The notes below the pieces were generated by a model that searched no databases, was not told where the DNA came from, and saw only the letters and a list, made by a program, of their open reading frames with translations. From Cycas panzhihuaensis (Eukaryota > Cycadophyta): a stretch of 64,000 bases of DNA. Position numbers and translations under genes: made by a program. The DNA lies in contig CM041465.1 of assembly GCA_023213395.1 (NCBI GenBank), forward strand, positions 160,277,741 through 160,341,740. The letters are read 5' to 3'. This document shows, in pieces, positions 11,780 to 23,999 of the stretch. Positions within the stretch are counted from its first letter, which is position 1. Each line of letters opens with the position of its first letter.

Positions 11780-12470
11780 TATATGTTGGTCACCTCTGTT
11801 GATATGCAAATATTTTATAATATCAATTATTGATTGTATATCCATAGTTAAGTCACCCCGTTTATCTCCATAGACATTTGTTATTATAGTATGCATGATA
11901 TATTAATATATTTGGCCACCCTTTGGTATATAGAATCACCCAGTTTATATACTATAGTCTGTGTATTTGATCACACATGGATATATGATGTCACATAATC
12001 ACAAGTTTTGGTGTTTGATTATTTATGTTTACATCCATTTGAGAATATTCACTCACAGATATAATATAGATCAAAATACCTAGCCATATTGATGTGTGAC
12101 ATAGATATATCAACCATGAATCTGTATATGCAGTTGCCCTCGCAATCTGGTCACCTGAGTTAAATGATTGGTGTTGGTATATTTTATACTCTCTGCATCA
12201 CCTATAGATTTTGATCACCTACTGGAGTATTGAGTAACCACCATTATAGATTCAATCAATCACCCAACTGATATTACTGTCGACATATATATTTCTGTTG
12301 CCTGCCTGCATGTGATTTGCATTTCACCCAGGGCAGTGAATTATCGTTTATATTGATTATATTGCAACTATTGCTATTATTTCTTTGTTCACCCATATAT
12401 TGTGTCACCTGCTATCAGTCCTTCATTATGTCACCCATTATATATTGCATTTGGCATCCATCTTTTTTGA
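11780..12470 (+). repeat. G1 leader with reiterated TCACC words
   Basis: TCACC or TCACCC followed by AT-rich, TATG-containing sequence recurs about every 30-60 bases (for example GGTCACCTCTG, AATCACCCAG, GTCACCTGAG, GTCACCTGC). The corresponding leader of G2 (about 50470-51100) shows the same pattern at non-identical places. No ORF is conserved between the two copies. The block looks like a highly degenerate minisatellite or a run of protein-binding sites. Confidence 0.4.
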
Positions 12471-12924
12471 TATCAAATGTTATTCTTTGATATTAATAAT
12501 GATGTAATGATAATCGCTATATGCAGATTGCCAATTACCGTAGACAATAGACATATGCCTAAGATGGTTCTGTCATTATATTATCACATTATTTATGACT
12601 TCGTTGATTCAAATAAAGGTACCTTATATCAAGGTTTTATTAATAGCCTTTTTATAATATTTCATCTTTATATGAAGCTTTCTTTTATGGTACCTCACCA
12701 TTATTTTAAAGATTATCTTGTTGTTGATATAAGGTACTGTGAGCAAAGTTAGCAAATATATATATTTAGCCTTGAAATATTTTAGTGATTGTCTATTTCA
12801 GTCATTGTATATATAAGTACCTTCCTTTACATATTGCTTAGTATTCAATAAAGGATTCTTTGTTTTGGTGATTTACATTGTAAAGAATATATGAGGAGAT
12901 GTTATAATGTGGTAATAGGTGATA

Positions 12925-13145
12925 TTTTTTCTCTTTTAGCATGTGAATACACGAGAGAGTTGATGCTCTTTAGAGTGTATCTTACATGAGGGAGCTTTAT
13001 GAGCAAATATAGGTGAGATAAGGTAATGGTTGGTGCTCTCTTGCATGCGGTTTACATGCAAGAGTGAGTTGGGTGAAGAAGTGACTGTTGAAGGGCAAGA
13101 TGAGGTGAATTAATACTCTCTAACATGTATTTTACATGGGGGAGT
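12925..13145 (+). repeat. hairpin series in G1
   Basis: Three CTCT...GAGAG inverted repeats occur in tandem. The central one is perfect: CTCTTGCATG at 13038-13047 pairs with CATGCAAGAG at 13055-13064 across a 7-base loop. The flanking ones (near 12931-12959 and 13115-13145) have the same CTCT, CATG and GAGAG words with mismatches. Similar modules occur in G2 at 51650-51732. They are separated by purine-rich text such as GGGTGAAGAAG. Confidence 0.6.
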
Positions 13146-14404
13146 TTATAAGCAAAGATGATGAATTTAAGGCAATGAAATGCTTATTACATGTGTGTTC
13201 CATAGCAAGATTAGGCAAGTTTTAAGGGCGAGAGAAGGTTAGGCATGTTTGAGGGCAATGATGGGCGATTTTGGGTGAAGAAGAGCAAGTTTACATGAGA
13301 TACCATAGCTGTAAATTTAATGCAAACTCTGTTACTATTAAGTGTGGTATAGATCATTACACAATATTCATATTTATGTGGTTGATTTAGTGAAATAAGT
13401 GTGTTCTTATCTAGTTATATTCAAGTTCTATTACATTAGATGTATATAAGATGATGAAGTTTAGAATTTGATTGTATGAGTGGTTATCAGTTAATGATGG
13501 ACCATTATACTTTACTAGTGGAACTAAGGATAACATGAGGTTTACGGCCTAGTTTGATGCTAGTTCAATATGGATGCATATTTGAACAAGTCTGATGTGG
13601 AACCAAGATAGAGTGATTAATGAAATTTAAGTATGAATGTAAAGGTCTAAGATTAGATTGCTTAAAATTACTGATGCCTTTGTCATGGTATATATAGTTG
13701 GCCTATAAGGTTATATTATAGGTAAGTATCATGATGCAAATGGTGAGATTTGGTGCATGTTGTGGTTTACCTCCCATGTTTTGTTAGCAGAAAGTATAGA
13801 AGATAGGTATGGGTATCCTTGTTATGACTTTTAGTGGCATATTTTCCCTTCTTATTGTGTGTTTAGACTAAGTTAAACCCCTTTCATTCATTTCCTTTAG
13901 TGCATTAGAGTACACACATCTTAGACAAAGATTGTAGGAGTAGGATTATAAGAGTTTGGAGCTTATGGGTTGTTTATCTTACAAACTATGTGATCTACAA
14001 GGGGAATGCATTATGATTAGTCTAGATGTTTAGTTGAAGAGTTATTGACATATCATGATGGTTGTCATTTGGTTACAAGTTTTATCCTTCATTGCTTCAC
14101 TTTTCTGAGTCATTGTTCAATAGGTATGGAGGTTTACTTGCCTAATGTTGTGCTTGAGACAAAAGCAGGACCTAGTGAGAGATTGATGATGAGGAGTTGT
14201 TAGATAACCAGATATGGACTGTAACCCCATATTCTATTGATAGTTAAAGACCTGCAGGATGATAGAAGATTGTGGATCAACATGCTAGTCAAAGCTTGAG
14301 TTAGATACCAACATTCTAGTGAGTACAAATTTATAATAGAGAGTTATATTGAAGAAAAAGCCTAGTTGATTTGCAAGTTGGTAAGCTTGTTGTGTATGAT
14401 TTTT

Positions 14405-14590
14405 AGTGAAAAAAGGATTAAGATATGATGAGATAATTACACCAGTCTCTATGTTACTTTTGGTCTATTTGATCCTTACTTTAGTAGCTTCATATAGTTG
14501 GGTATCATATCGTATTATATCAATGTTCTTTAACGAAGACTTGAAGAGGCGATTCACACAGTTTGAGTGGCTTAACCTCTTAGTTTAGTC
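14405..14590 (+). pseudogene. copia reverse-transcriptase fragment in G1
   Basis: An open frame begins KKGLRYDEIITPVSMLLL and continues to FFNEDLKRRF. This matches the N-terminal half of Ty1/copia RT, where the usual text is G-x-DYDE-x-F-x-PV followed later by the AFLNGDLEE box. The catalytic Asp of that box region has been substituted, and the YVDD box that should follow is absent. G2 keeps the same fragment at 53035-53215. A possible RNase H-tail relic resembling the D-x-FTK motif follows near 14780-14800. This places the G family as copia-derived. Confidence 0.6.
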
Positions 14591-14898
14591 AAAGGAATAT
14601 GGTTGAGTTGAATGGATCAAGTTTCAGATGTAGAGAGAGTTGTATAGTTGCAGGTTTGTTGGAGCATTCTCAAGGAATTGAGTACATATGAGGCATAGCA
14701 CCATTAGATCTAAGTGAAGATCAAATCATGGAAGATATAAGTTAAAGATTCTCCAAGTTGAGATTGACTTGTGGATGTATTCACCAAGCTCAAATTGAAG
14801 ATTGCTACATTGGCATTCGTGTATATTAGGATGGATAAGGTTATCCTTGAGAGGGGATATATTCCCAATGATAAACCTTGTTACCCTATATTTACATT

Positions 14899-14907
14899 AA
14901 GAGGGGA
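14899..14907 (+). other. polypurine tract of G1
   Basis: AAGAGGGGA lies immediately before the 3' LTR. The identical tract precedes the 3' LTR of G2. Confidence 0.85.
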
Positions 14908-15230
14908 TGCTAGAATATGTGTCCATACCACCTAATATAAAGTGGGCCTCCTTATTTATGTGCCTAATTATGTGGAGGGATATTCTTGATTGTAGTGAGC
15001 CAATGATGTAATTATAATTATATTTGGCACTTTAGATCTATAAATATAGATCAAAGTTTAACTTTATATTATTATCATTTTGTCATAATATGAATTATTA
15101 TTATTTGTGGGTTTTTACCCATAAGGGTTTACCACGACAATCTAGTATCCATGTAATATATTCCTACTTGATATCTACCTAATGTGAAAGATCCTATCAA
15201 CCTTATTTATTTCAATTATATTTTCTAACA
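14908..15230 (+). repeat. 3' LTR of G1
   Basis: This is 323 bp, the same length as both LTRs of G2. It ends TTTTCTAACA before the duplication copy CCAAT. At 15035-15052 it contains the palindrome GATCTATAAATATAGATC, which includes a TATA box. Confidence 0.9.
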
Positions 15231-15235
15231 CCAAT

Positions 15236-17610
15236 TATGGTAAGAACTCCAAATGTGTCAAATAGGAGTTGATGTTACTCGAGGTAACACTTTAGAAAAT
15301 CTATAACTAAGATACTGATGGGAATAATCTTTAACTCATCAATCAAGGAAAATTATCCATCCTTTAAATTAGAAGGAATGGATCTAAACCTAATGGGATG
15401 GGGGGGAACTAAAGGTAAAGAGTTAGGATTTTCAAATATCAAATTATTAGGTGATTTAGATGAACTTACACTCTTCATAATCTCCACCATGTTATTAGTT
15501 CTCTTGGTCTCACCACCTTTAGGAGGTGGGCGAGCTTGCCTATTAGCATGTTGTGTTGAAAGATTAGAAGGAGTAGTTATCTTCTTGAATGAATTAGAAC
15601 CAAAAGGTTCACTTTCATTTTCTTGAACCTATTTAGCCTTGCTTTTGTTATCCTTACTTTCCTTATCTTTACGTTGAGTAAGAGAGTCTTTGTGAATTAT
15701 TTGGTCTTGAGATATTTTAAAAGCTTAATTTATTTGAGTATTTATGTTTTACGTTATGGATTGGACTATACAACATTAGCTTCTATCATGGGTATTAATT
15801 TGATGATAAGGACACCACTTCTTCTTTCTAAGAAGAGGAGAAGGTGTAGCTGGAGCTTGTTTCTTTCTCCCTTCATTAAGATAAATAACTTTTGTTTCTT
15901 GAGTAGACTGATTTTCTATAAGATCATCAACATGTAAATTACTTATGATCATATGCTCTAATGACCTAATAAAAGAAGCTAGATAATCATAGGTTGGCTC
16001 AAGATGGGAAGTCTTAAATGTTTGAATGGTCTCTTTGGAAGGGATAAATTTCCCAACCTTTTTAATACCTACTTGTATTTCAAAAGTTTCTAAAGCTAAA
16101 CATTGATCAACAACTTCTTTATAGGTTTGAGGACCAAGCTTGAGTACTTCAAAATATACATATAGCCTCAAAGCATTAGTAAATAGATAAAAAAGGAGAC
16201 TAAGATCAAGTCAAGAATGACATCCATATACCATGTCTTAAAATCTCCTCATAAAGTCACTAGAATTTTTATCATGATTTTATTTAATGGCCAAAAAGGA
16301 TTTAATAGCAGGTTCAAATGGTCTTATAACATCAAAGTAATTGATGAAAAAGTCAACCAATTGTTGAAATAAGAAAATAAAAGTAGAGGGAAGGTGATAA
16401 AACCACTTCAATGCATCACCTTGAAGTTATTTAGGGAATAAAGACATCATAACATAGTCATATGGCATAAAGTTAACACAAACACTTGTATGTGGGAAAT
16501 TGGATCTTAGGGAGAGTTTTCTGAGAATTTAGGTAGCTCAGGTAAGAATGGAGGCATAGGGGATAAAAGGACCTTACATGGAAAAGAAGACTTCGTATGG
16601 TCTAAGAAAGGCTTCCTTGACCTCACTGTCATAAAACATTGAGGTAAGCATGATGGGTATGGGGTGGTAGAGGAAATGGGTTATTATTGTTAAGGGAAAG
16701 AATAAGCTAGAAAAGAAGATGAAGGATTAATCCAAGCTATAAGATTTACCATAGAATTGGTTTGTCACATAAGATATTGAGGGGAAATAGGGTTAAATAA
16801 AGGAAAAGTGATTTGTTGCAGAATTTATCTAGTGACATAAGATGACAAAGTAGGATTAGCAAATCCTAGAACTTGAGATTGACTAACTGAAGAATGAGTA
16901 TAAATGAGATAAGTATGAGGAATAGGTTAAGAAGAGGAAACTAAATTAGACACCCTATCGGAAGAGATGTGAGGTCTAATACTCTAGGATATTGGTCTAG
17001 AGGAAACCTAGGGTGGTAATTGGATTGAGATTACAATGATTTGAGAAGAGGTTATTCTATTAGGATATGATTAGATAGGTTGTGGGGTTGAAGAAGATAA
17101 ACTCATTTATTGAGGGGTAGGAACATGAGATGGGATAAGGTTATCTTAAATAGGTGTAGTAGAGGTTCCTTCATGTATAGAAGGTATTGTATAAGGGGAA
17201 TGGCTTTGAACTTGTAATAGAGAAAGTGAGGGGAGAGGTTAAGAATGAACCAACTTATGATCTTTAGCTTCTCCTAAAGGAGGAGAGAATGGCTTAGGTG
17301 AAGGAGGATAGGAAGGTAAGGGTGATCGATTGGCATTAGATGAGATAGAAGGCTTGACCTATATAAACTTGTACTCCTCATATAATGGATCAAATTGATG
17401 ATGTTGAGGAGAGGATTTCATGATATAAGTCTCTAGATAGAAAGGATCTTGATATCTAGGCATATAGAGAGGAGTAGGGACCCTAGTAAGAACTAGTTTA
17501 TAATAAGATGGATGTGCTTGAGTGGGAATGGCTTCTTCTTGTACAAAATAAGGATTCATAAGAGAAGAACTACCATGAAATTGAGATGGTTTAGGGTATC
17601 CTTGCTCCAT
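15236..17610 (-). pseudogene. gag of element A (capsid and nucleocapsid region), broken
   Basis: The minus strand starts at about 17610 with MEQGYPKPSQ, about 210 bases inside the primer-binding site. The N-terminal region is Pro/Tyr/Gln-rich, like Gag of the related elements B and D. The best open part (16171-15776) reads VYFEVLKLGPQTYKEVVDQC, which aligns with B's VHVEVLKMGATMCDSAIAKC in the capsid C-terminal region. It then reaches a zinc-knuckle-like WCPYHQINTH. Several stops lie between 17359 and 16171. Gag forms the virus-like particle. The frame is cut at its 3' side by G1, whose target duplication is 15231-15235. Confidence 0.7.
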
Positions 17611-17821
17611 GTATATTTCATATAATTATGTTGAATCTTCAAAAGGATAAATATAAGTATCATGTATATGATGTTTTGAAAGATTAATGTAGGAGTATGA
17701 AACTTCATTACTAGAGTATGAGGGTTGAATTTAAAAATTAATTGGGAGGCCTTGAAGTTTCAGTGATCATCTTTGGGTGGGAAGTATAGTTTCTATTGCT
17801 TTAAATAAAAGACAAAAGGTA

Positions 17822-17841
17822 ACTCCCCAATACAGTCACCA
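17822..17841 (-). other. primer-binding site of element A
   Basis: On the minus strand this reads TGGTGACTGTATTGGGGAGT. It is a decayed match to TGGCGACCATACTGGGGAC, the site found at D (62806-62824) and B (33202-33220). It marks where the 5' LTR of A ends. Confidence 0.7.
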
Positions 17842-17842
17842 G

Positions 17843-20130
17843 AAAGATGGCATGCTTTGGTTGGGTCTAGGCTACATATCCCTTAATAACATTATGTCTC
17901 CTATATTTTAGGTTTAGATCAAGAGATAATGAAGCCTATGGAAACCTAAGGACCACATTTTCTAGCTCCTAATAAGGAGTCTATGCCCACCTGTGTCATT
18001 TGGTTTAGATATATGAATAATAATAGAAGGCTAGGATGTAAGGAAGAGTATTAGAATCTACTAGCCTACATGAGTAATAAGAGGAGTTCTAATTTTAGAA
18101 TTATGCCTATAATGTTTTATGTATCCTTCCTAAGGACTCCTTTCCTTACATTATTTTGACTTTTAGGGTTTACTATAATAAAGAAAAGGGTTCAGTAATG
18201 GAAAATTTTATGGGTTTTATTTTTAATGAATGCAAAATAAAAAACAATAAAATAACAAGATCTATCTACCTTTTCAAACTAATGTAAGAAAGTAAACCAT
18301 ACATATCATTTCTTTTCTTTTTCTTTCTAGATCAAAGAATGCCAAAATGAAAGAGATATTATCTCCTAAAAATGTAAAATACACTTCTTTTCAAAGTTAA
18401 AAAGTAGCAAACATGAGATGCAAATACTATGTTATACAACTTTGTCTATTACTTGATGGAACCTAAAATAACATGTTATACTTATGCAAAACCCTTGATT
18501 TCATGTACATGTTATTTTGAACTCTAAGAATGATTTCAATGGAAATGAGAGATTTCAAATATGATTTAAGATATTAGAGACAACTTTCAACCCATAATAT
18601 TCACATGCAACTAGCTATAATTGATATCATTACAAGCAGACAATAAACTAAAATCATAAAGAGATTCTATCACACATGGAGCTTCTAAGCACCATAGTAT
18701 CCTTGAACCTCATGTAAAACTTATTTGCTACAAATATTTATCATTCATACATTCATATTCGTTTTTTGAAAAAAGAGAGAATGAAGAAGATAAAGTCAAG
18801 GAATATAACACCCAAAATTTCATTAAAAAAATCTCTTCAATGATAAATCCTTGCCTTAAAATAACTATCTCCATTTAATATGATTAATCTTTCCCTAAAT
18901 TTTTTCTTTAAAACAAGTATAAAAGAGGAAGAAAAACTAAGAAGAATAAGGTCAACAACAACCAAGAAAGAAGAGGTGGGACTAGATCTCTTGGGAAACT
19001 TAGACAACTGAGTTGAATAGGAGAGAGTAGCTATATTTTATGATGAAGAGGTAGATCTCTTTTCACAATAGATAACTCTCTTACTTTCTTATAAAGGGAT
19101 GACCTTTCAACCAAGATTTCCCAAAGAAAAACAAAGATAAAAAGGTTTTAAAAATTAGAAGAAAGAGAAAGGCATATCTGGTCATAAAAAATCATGAAAG
19201 AAGAACTAAATCAAATGGAAATAATAGTAGAAAAGAACTTACCAAAGATATGAAGTCTGAAGCAAATAATTGTAGAAAACTAAGTACCTCAAAAAGTAGT
19301 AACAAGATGGATTTGAATATCACATAAGTAACAATCAGAGCTCTAGATCTTTTCTCTTGAATTCTCTTTTTTGTTCTCTAAGATGGGTATCAAAATCATA
19401 AAGAAATCTCTCTATTTCTTAAGAATTTAGTCTTAAAAACCTATCACCAAGCTTACAACATTCGAATAATAGTTATGTTTAGGGTTTCAGAGGGTTCTAA
19501 CCACAAATGGAGTAGGTTTACACTAAATCTGGGTAGTGGCATAAAAAATTAGCATGTTAACTAAAAAATTTACATGCATGACAGTAAAAAATGTGATCAT
19601 TCATATTTTATTAACAACAAAAAATGTAACTTTATCAAGAAAATGTGATCTATCTCATTTTTGGTAGAACGAAAGATATGATAAATTAGGAGGTGAAAAC
19701 TAATCATTAAAAAGTCAAAATTAAATTTTTATTAAAATTTTTAAGTAAAAATGACTTAATTAATATAATAAAATAACCTAAAAAGAGTGAAAACTTAAGC
19801 ACAAGCCCAAAAATTGTAAATAAGAGATGATTTAAAGATAAAATCAAGAGAAAATAATGAAACAAGAAAATATTTTAAAGAGAAAAGTGAGTCAAAATTA
19901 TCATAAAGGTGAGATTTTGTTGTTATAATTTTCACTCATTAGTAAGTAGAAACATAATAACAATCATCATCATTCATCATAAATCATCCAAAAAATTAAT
20001 ATCACATCTCATTAAAACGTGGCCGAATACAACATAGAACAAGCTTAAAATAATTAAACCAAATGTAATTAAACAAGAATACTTGTTAATGAGTATGAAG
20101 ATCAATTGAGGGCTAGGTTTTGGTGAAATA
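17843..20130 (-). repeat. 5' LTR of element A
   Basis: The LTR spans about 2.3 kb from next to the primer-binding site to the minus-strand start TATTTCACCAAAAC (TG decayed to TA). Only its right-hand 1.08 kb (19053-20130) has a partner, in the truncated 3' LTR at 2885-3921. The flank TTATG (20131-20135) is the presumed target duplication. I see no conserved ORF. Confidence 0.7.
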
Positions 20131-20135
20131 TTATG

Positions 20136-20721
20136 CATGTTTTCTTAACTCTAACTTTAGCTTCTATTAGCTCAAATAGATTAGTAGATGTTAGCTTAGT
20201 TGGTAAACTCAAGTGAGTCATAACTAAGCAAAGACATAATTGACCTTTTGGGGGTTGTGAAATTTAGGTAAGACTCTCCTAAGGTTGAAGCATCTTGGGT
20301 GAATAAGAATTATTTTCATAACCTCAAGAACCACTTAAGATAGAGGATTAGAAGATGATATATCCTCTACTAACTTCCTCATCTATGCCCTTATCATAAT
20401 GAAGGCATAAGATAACTCAAGCATATGTATCATATATTTGCCCTTTGCATTGTAGCATAGGGTAGATTCCCTTGACACTTCTTAAGGACTAACTTGTGTC
20501 TTGCTAGGTGGTAAATTAGGCTTTGACTTAGGGTTAAATCAGTATTTGATGCCCTTATTTTTAAGTAGTAAGACTTTTTCATTTCTATTGTAATCCTATA
20601 TCTAATCATTGTTTATAAGGAAAAGGGCTTTATGGATGGAATGCTCAAGGTTGGTATTTGAAGTTAACTAAATTTTATTCTTTTCTTAAGAAGCAAGCTT
20701 AAGGTGTTTAGTCTAATAATG
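20136..20721 (-). pseudogene. element E: gag-protease linker segment left of B
   Basis: Aligned by eye, this strand follows element B's gag-protease linker from about 30400 to 31000. Matching word order includes the GAAATT...AGGTTGAAG region and the segment around AAGGAAAAGGGCTTTATGG, corresponding to B's GGGAAAAGGATCTTTATAG. Frames are destroyed. It joins seamlessly in homology to 36002 onward once B is removed, showing that B inserted into E's gag. The left end is the insertion of A. Confidence 0.6.
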
Positions 20722-20726
20722 GTCAC
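20722..20726. other. target-site duplication of B, left copy
   Basis: GTCAC matches the right copy at 35997-36001. The corresponding position beside LTR X (92-96) reads GTCAT. Confidence 0.85.
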
Positions 20727-22750
20727 TAGAATCACACCTATGGGGTAGTAACCACACTTGGTTGAGATTTAATCAATCAACAAAGAATCTCAGAAATAAA
20801 GATTAACTTGGCAAGTGGAGGAGATAACCCGCAAAGGGTGTCTACATGTCAAAACGTAAGTTCATAACCCACAAATGGTTCACAACTCCCTTTTAGGTAA
20901 CTCAACTTTGGTTTGGAGGGTGGAAGAAATGAGGGATATCCTCCATTTCCTAAATAACCTCAAGGGATAAGCCCTCCCACCCTTGGATGGCTAAAGGAGG
21001 GAGGTGAAATAAAGTGAGGGAATGGCTCCCCGTGTAGGATAAAGGGGATCCTTTAAAAGGAAAAAAGGACACACAAATGAAAGCATGCTCATTTACTCAC
21101 TAATATAATATCCTCACTCTCCTTTGTTTTCAAATGTAAGAAAGTAAAAAACTAGTCGTGACGGGTTGTAAGGCACATGCAAGAGATGCGAGCCTAAGTG
21201 GAAGCATGTATAAAAAACATAAACAAAAATGAAAATGGCTTCTACTTAATGCACTTTCCTAAATAGGAAAGCAAATTAAGTATGTGCAAGTAATGTATAC
21301 AAGTTCTCTTTTCCTCTTTACCTTTTATGTGTTATGTATGTAAGTAAATAAACTTAAGCAAGAGAGTAAGCAGCAAAAAGAGAATAAGTGACGTACCTGG
21401 AGAATTGTGTGGTTGGAGGAGCTCTTGCCCTTTGTCGCATTCACCCTTCCTCTTACTATTCCCAAATATAGGCAACATGATGTGGTGATGCTGAGGGACT
21501 TCCTTACCTTCCCCAAGTTTTAAAGGAAAAAGGCAAAATAGAAAGAAGGAAAGAACTATATAAAAGACTCAAACGTAATATCAGAGAGAAGGGCAAGAAC
21601 ATACCTAGGTTGATAGGCTTCCTCTCTTCTCCATACACAACAAAGAGGAGATCTACAATCAAGTGATGTTTCCCCTTCCCATGGGGCTACTAAGGTACAA
21701 GATGTATGTGTATATGAAATATATATAATAGAACAAAGCAAGTTTCCCTAACCAAAAGAGACTTTTGCATTAAAAAAGAAATAGCCTTTAGCTTCTCTTT
21801 ATGCAAGAAAAGACAAGAAGGAAGAAAAAGGATGGTTAGCCTCGGATGGCTAACCCTCTAAGATCACAAACCTCCACACTACCTAAGCACAAATACAGCA
21901 AGTAAAGATGGTGTAATAAAGGCTCAACCTATAGGTGACATGTTGCAATAAACTCGTAAATACTGCTAATATTGCAATAGTTGTGATATACAACTCTTGC
22001 AACCTCTAACCAATCTAATACCCAAAGATAAATAGGGTTTGACTAGGGGCTGCAATTCTTGCTCATGTAAGGCCCATAAAGCTAGGAGGAAGCATAACAA
22101 TAGGCTACATATGCTATTATCAGTGATGACCTCTCTTCCAGGAGCTCTTTGGCAACCCAAGGAAAGCATAGAGGAGAAAGAAGAAAAGGGGAGAAGGGGG
22201 CTACCCTTGAGTTGAAGCCTAGTTGGGTTATGGAACCCACCTTGGCTCCTTTCACTCACCCTTTTGAGACCTCTTTCTTGTTGCCTCCTTAGACAAACCA
22301 AGGAAGAGCTGGAAGGAATGATGGAAAGACAAGAGAAGAGGAGGGTTTGCCTCCTTTGTACAATAGAAAAAATGAGAGATGGGGGTGTTGTAGGACATTC
22401 AAACCACTTTTCAACAATCTAAAAGAAGTAAAATGAAATAAAGAGGAAGGAATACCTGCTATAGGTAGATCAAGAATAGATCTACCTAAGACAATAAGAA
22501 GAGAGGATAGCCCTATAAGATTTATAGGTGAAACCCTATGAGGGCTACAAGATTTGAAGACAAGTGTGATAGTTGTGCTTGGAGGCGAGCTTGGAGCGTA
22601 TCTTTCCTTGAGGAAGCCTTATTTCAGGCCTACTACTATGGATCTAGAGCTACAAAGGGCTGATCTCAGGCTGGAGAGCTAGTATGCCAAGTGTTGCAGT
22701 GCGCTTCTATAGGGAGATGTGAGGAATAAGTGAGAGCGAGAGTTTTTTTT

Positions 22751-22800
22751 AGAGTGGAAGAGGAAGAAATAAGGGAGAGTGGAAGAGGAAGAAATTAGGG
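22751..22800. repeat. 25-bp tandem duplication in the B 3' LTR
   Basis: AGAGTGGAAGAGGAAGAAAT plus five bases occurs twice in a row with one difference. The sister LTRs have a single copy (near 2100 and 35240), so it arose after insertion of B. Confidence 0.85.
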
Positions 22801-22880
22801 TCTTTTTGGGTTATAAACCTAACCCTAATACAATCGAGTGATTAGGTTTCGTCTAGGGCCAGGAATACACCTCTTCCACA

Positions 22881-22912
22881 TGGCAAGTTCATAATAAATA
22901 TGAAATGTACCA
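22881..22912 (-). promoter_or_regulatory. conserved LTR hairpin (B 3' LTR copy)
   Basis: The arms TGGCAAGTTCATA and TATGAAATGTACCA form an imperfect stem, strongest next to the AT loop (TTCATA against TATGAA). The position is equivalent to the hairpins in LTR X, B 5', C and D. Confidence 0.5.
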
Positions 22913-23515
22913 CAAAAGATTTTTAAAAATAAGTTATAGCAGTTGCCCTACGATAAACTTCGTAGTATCATGATATTTATCACAGTGTGGCAGAAAAATA
23001 ACTAAAGGAAGCTTGGAAGCTTAGAAAAAAAAAATAAAAGATGCTTCAAGCCTAAGGGGCATGACACTCTATCCAGGTAGTAGGAGATAGTCATGGGATC
23101 AGAGAGACATGTGCTGGGTAAAGTGCCAAAGGCAAAAAGTCCCCCAAAAGTCGGTAAATAAATGAGGAAATGCCAACTGTACCTAGGCAAGGTGTTAGAG
23201 GTTGAGGTATGTCAATGGAATCGTGAGCATATCATAAGGACTAATATGTTCTTGGGATGATGTGGAGACATATAGGAGGGTTGTGGAGTGCCATAGGACC
23301 CATGTCCCTAAATTGTCATAGGCTAAAATGATACAATGTAGCATGGTCAAGTAGTAGATACATAATGGTCATGCAAATAAACAAGTCAATCATGCAATGA
23401 AAATAAAGAGATACTTCAATTTACTTTTCTTGAATTAACTAAGGCAAAGGATAGAAGCATACTTGAACTTACCTGAGTCGACTCATCCATACCCATTCCC
23501 AGCAGTCAAGAAACA

Positions 23516-23527
23516 CTACCCCCTTGG
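23516..23527 (-). other. polypurine tract of element B
   Basis: On the minus strand this reads CCAAGGGGGTAG, directly upstream of the LTR start TGTTTC. It is identical in the core to the tract of LTR X. Confidence 0.85.
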
Positions 23528-23999
23528 CAGTAAAGCCTCACTGCTTGAAAGCGCAACACGATGGTAAATGCTGGCAACAAAATATTAGCAATATATATAT
23601 ACAAATAAACATAACATTGGTATGAGCCAAGGGTAACATTGAGTGTCATAGTGGAATGTGTGGGTATGGAGACGAGTGAGAGGTGACATAGGGGCTGCTT
23701 GTATGTCACCATATAGTCAACTGGTAATGATAATGGATGAGGAGGTGTCCCCATCGTAGGAGTACAAGAAAAAAGATGGTGATGACCATAAACATGATCG
23801 AATAGACGCTATGAATAGGATGTTATGTGCATAAGTAGTGCTAAGGGTAGAGTAAAGAAACAAACTTGGTGGTTTCCATAGTTTATCCTCATTAGCAGCC
23901 ATCTTATGGAGGTGTAAATGGATTACAATATGAAGGAAGGGATGACCCAAAACTTGGGCACCTGGGTGACCAGACAAGTTTCTCAAGGGGATCACTGAG

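Larger units (their letters stand above)
10980..15230 (+). mobile_element. G1: small non-autonomous copia-derived LTR element
   Basis: This 4.25-kb element is inserted in A. Its LTRs (10980-11289 and 14908-15230) start TGTTAG/TGCTAG and end TCTAATA/TCTAACA. Flanks CCAAC (10975-10979) and CCAAT (15231-15235) form a 5-bp target duplication with one change. A primer-binding site complementary to initiator tRNA-Met and a polypurine tract are present. It lacks gag, protease and integrase genes; only a short copia RT relic is readable. It is homologous along most of its length to G2 (49633-53763), so the deleted structure is a family feature and not a private deletion. Both copies depend on proteins supplied elsewhere, if they were mobile at all. 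Confidence 0.88.
2885..20130 (-). mobile_element. element A: Tat/Ogre-like Ty3/gypsy retrotransposon, decayed, with nested G1
   Basis: The element is read on the minus strand. It has a 5' LTR (17843-20130), primer-binding site, gag (about 17610-15236), protease (about 10900-10790), aRNH (8274-8010), an antisense PMD ORF on the plus strand (about 5280-6750), a polypurine tract and a truncated 3' LTR. G1 (10980-15230) is inserted at the gag/protease linker. I could not recognise a complete RT or integrase; only weak similarity to the start of an RT region is visible near 9.4-9.6 kb on the minus strand. The bases to its right, TTATG (20131-20135), would be one copy of the target duplication, but the left partner has been lost. 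Confidence 0.65.
20727..23515 (-). repeat. 3' LTR of element B
   Basis: This is 2789 bp. In the minus orientation it starts TGTTTCTTGACTGC after the PPT and ends GTGATTCTA, a decayed CA end. It contains the shared hairpin (22881-22912) and a private 25-bp tandem duplication (22751-22800). Short ORFs inside it are not conserved in LTRs X or 33222-35996. Confidence 0.88.

Noticed and set aside
12477-12752. ORF of 91 codons in G1
   Set aside because: The collinear part of G2 has no matching frame, so it is not a conserved gene.
12925-13145. Possible CRISPR-like array because of repeated palindromic units
   Set aside because: Units are degenerate and irregularly spaced, the spacers are themselves repeated, and the context is a plant retrotransposon.
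14406-14588. Membrane protein suggested by the hydrophobic run LLLVYLILTLVA
   Set aside because: The surrounding residues match copia RT and the same fragment lies at the same place in G2; the hydrophobic run is a decayed RT helix.
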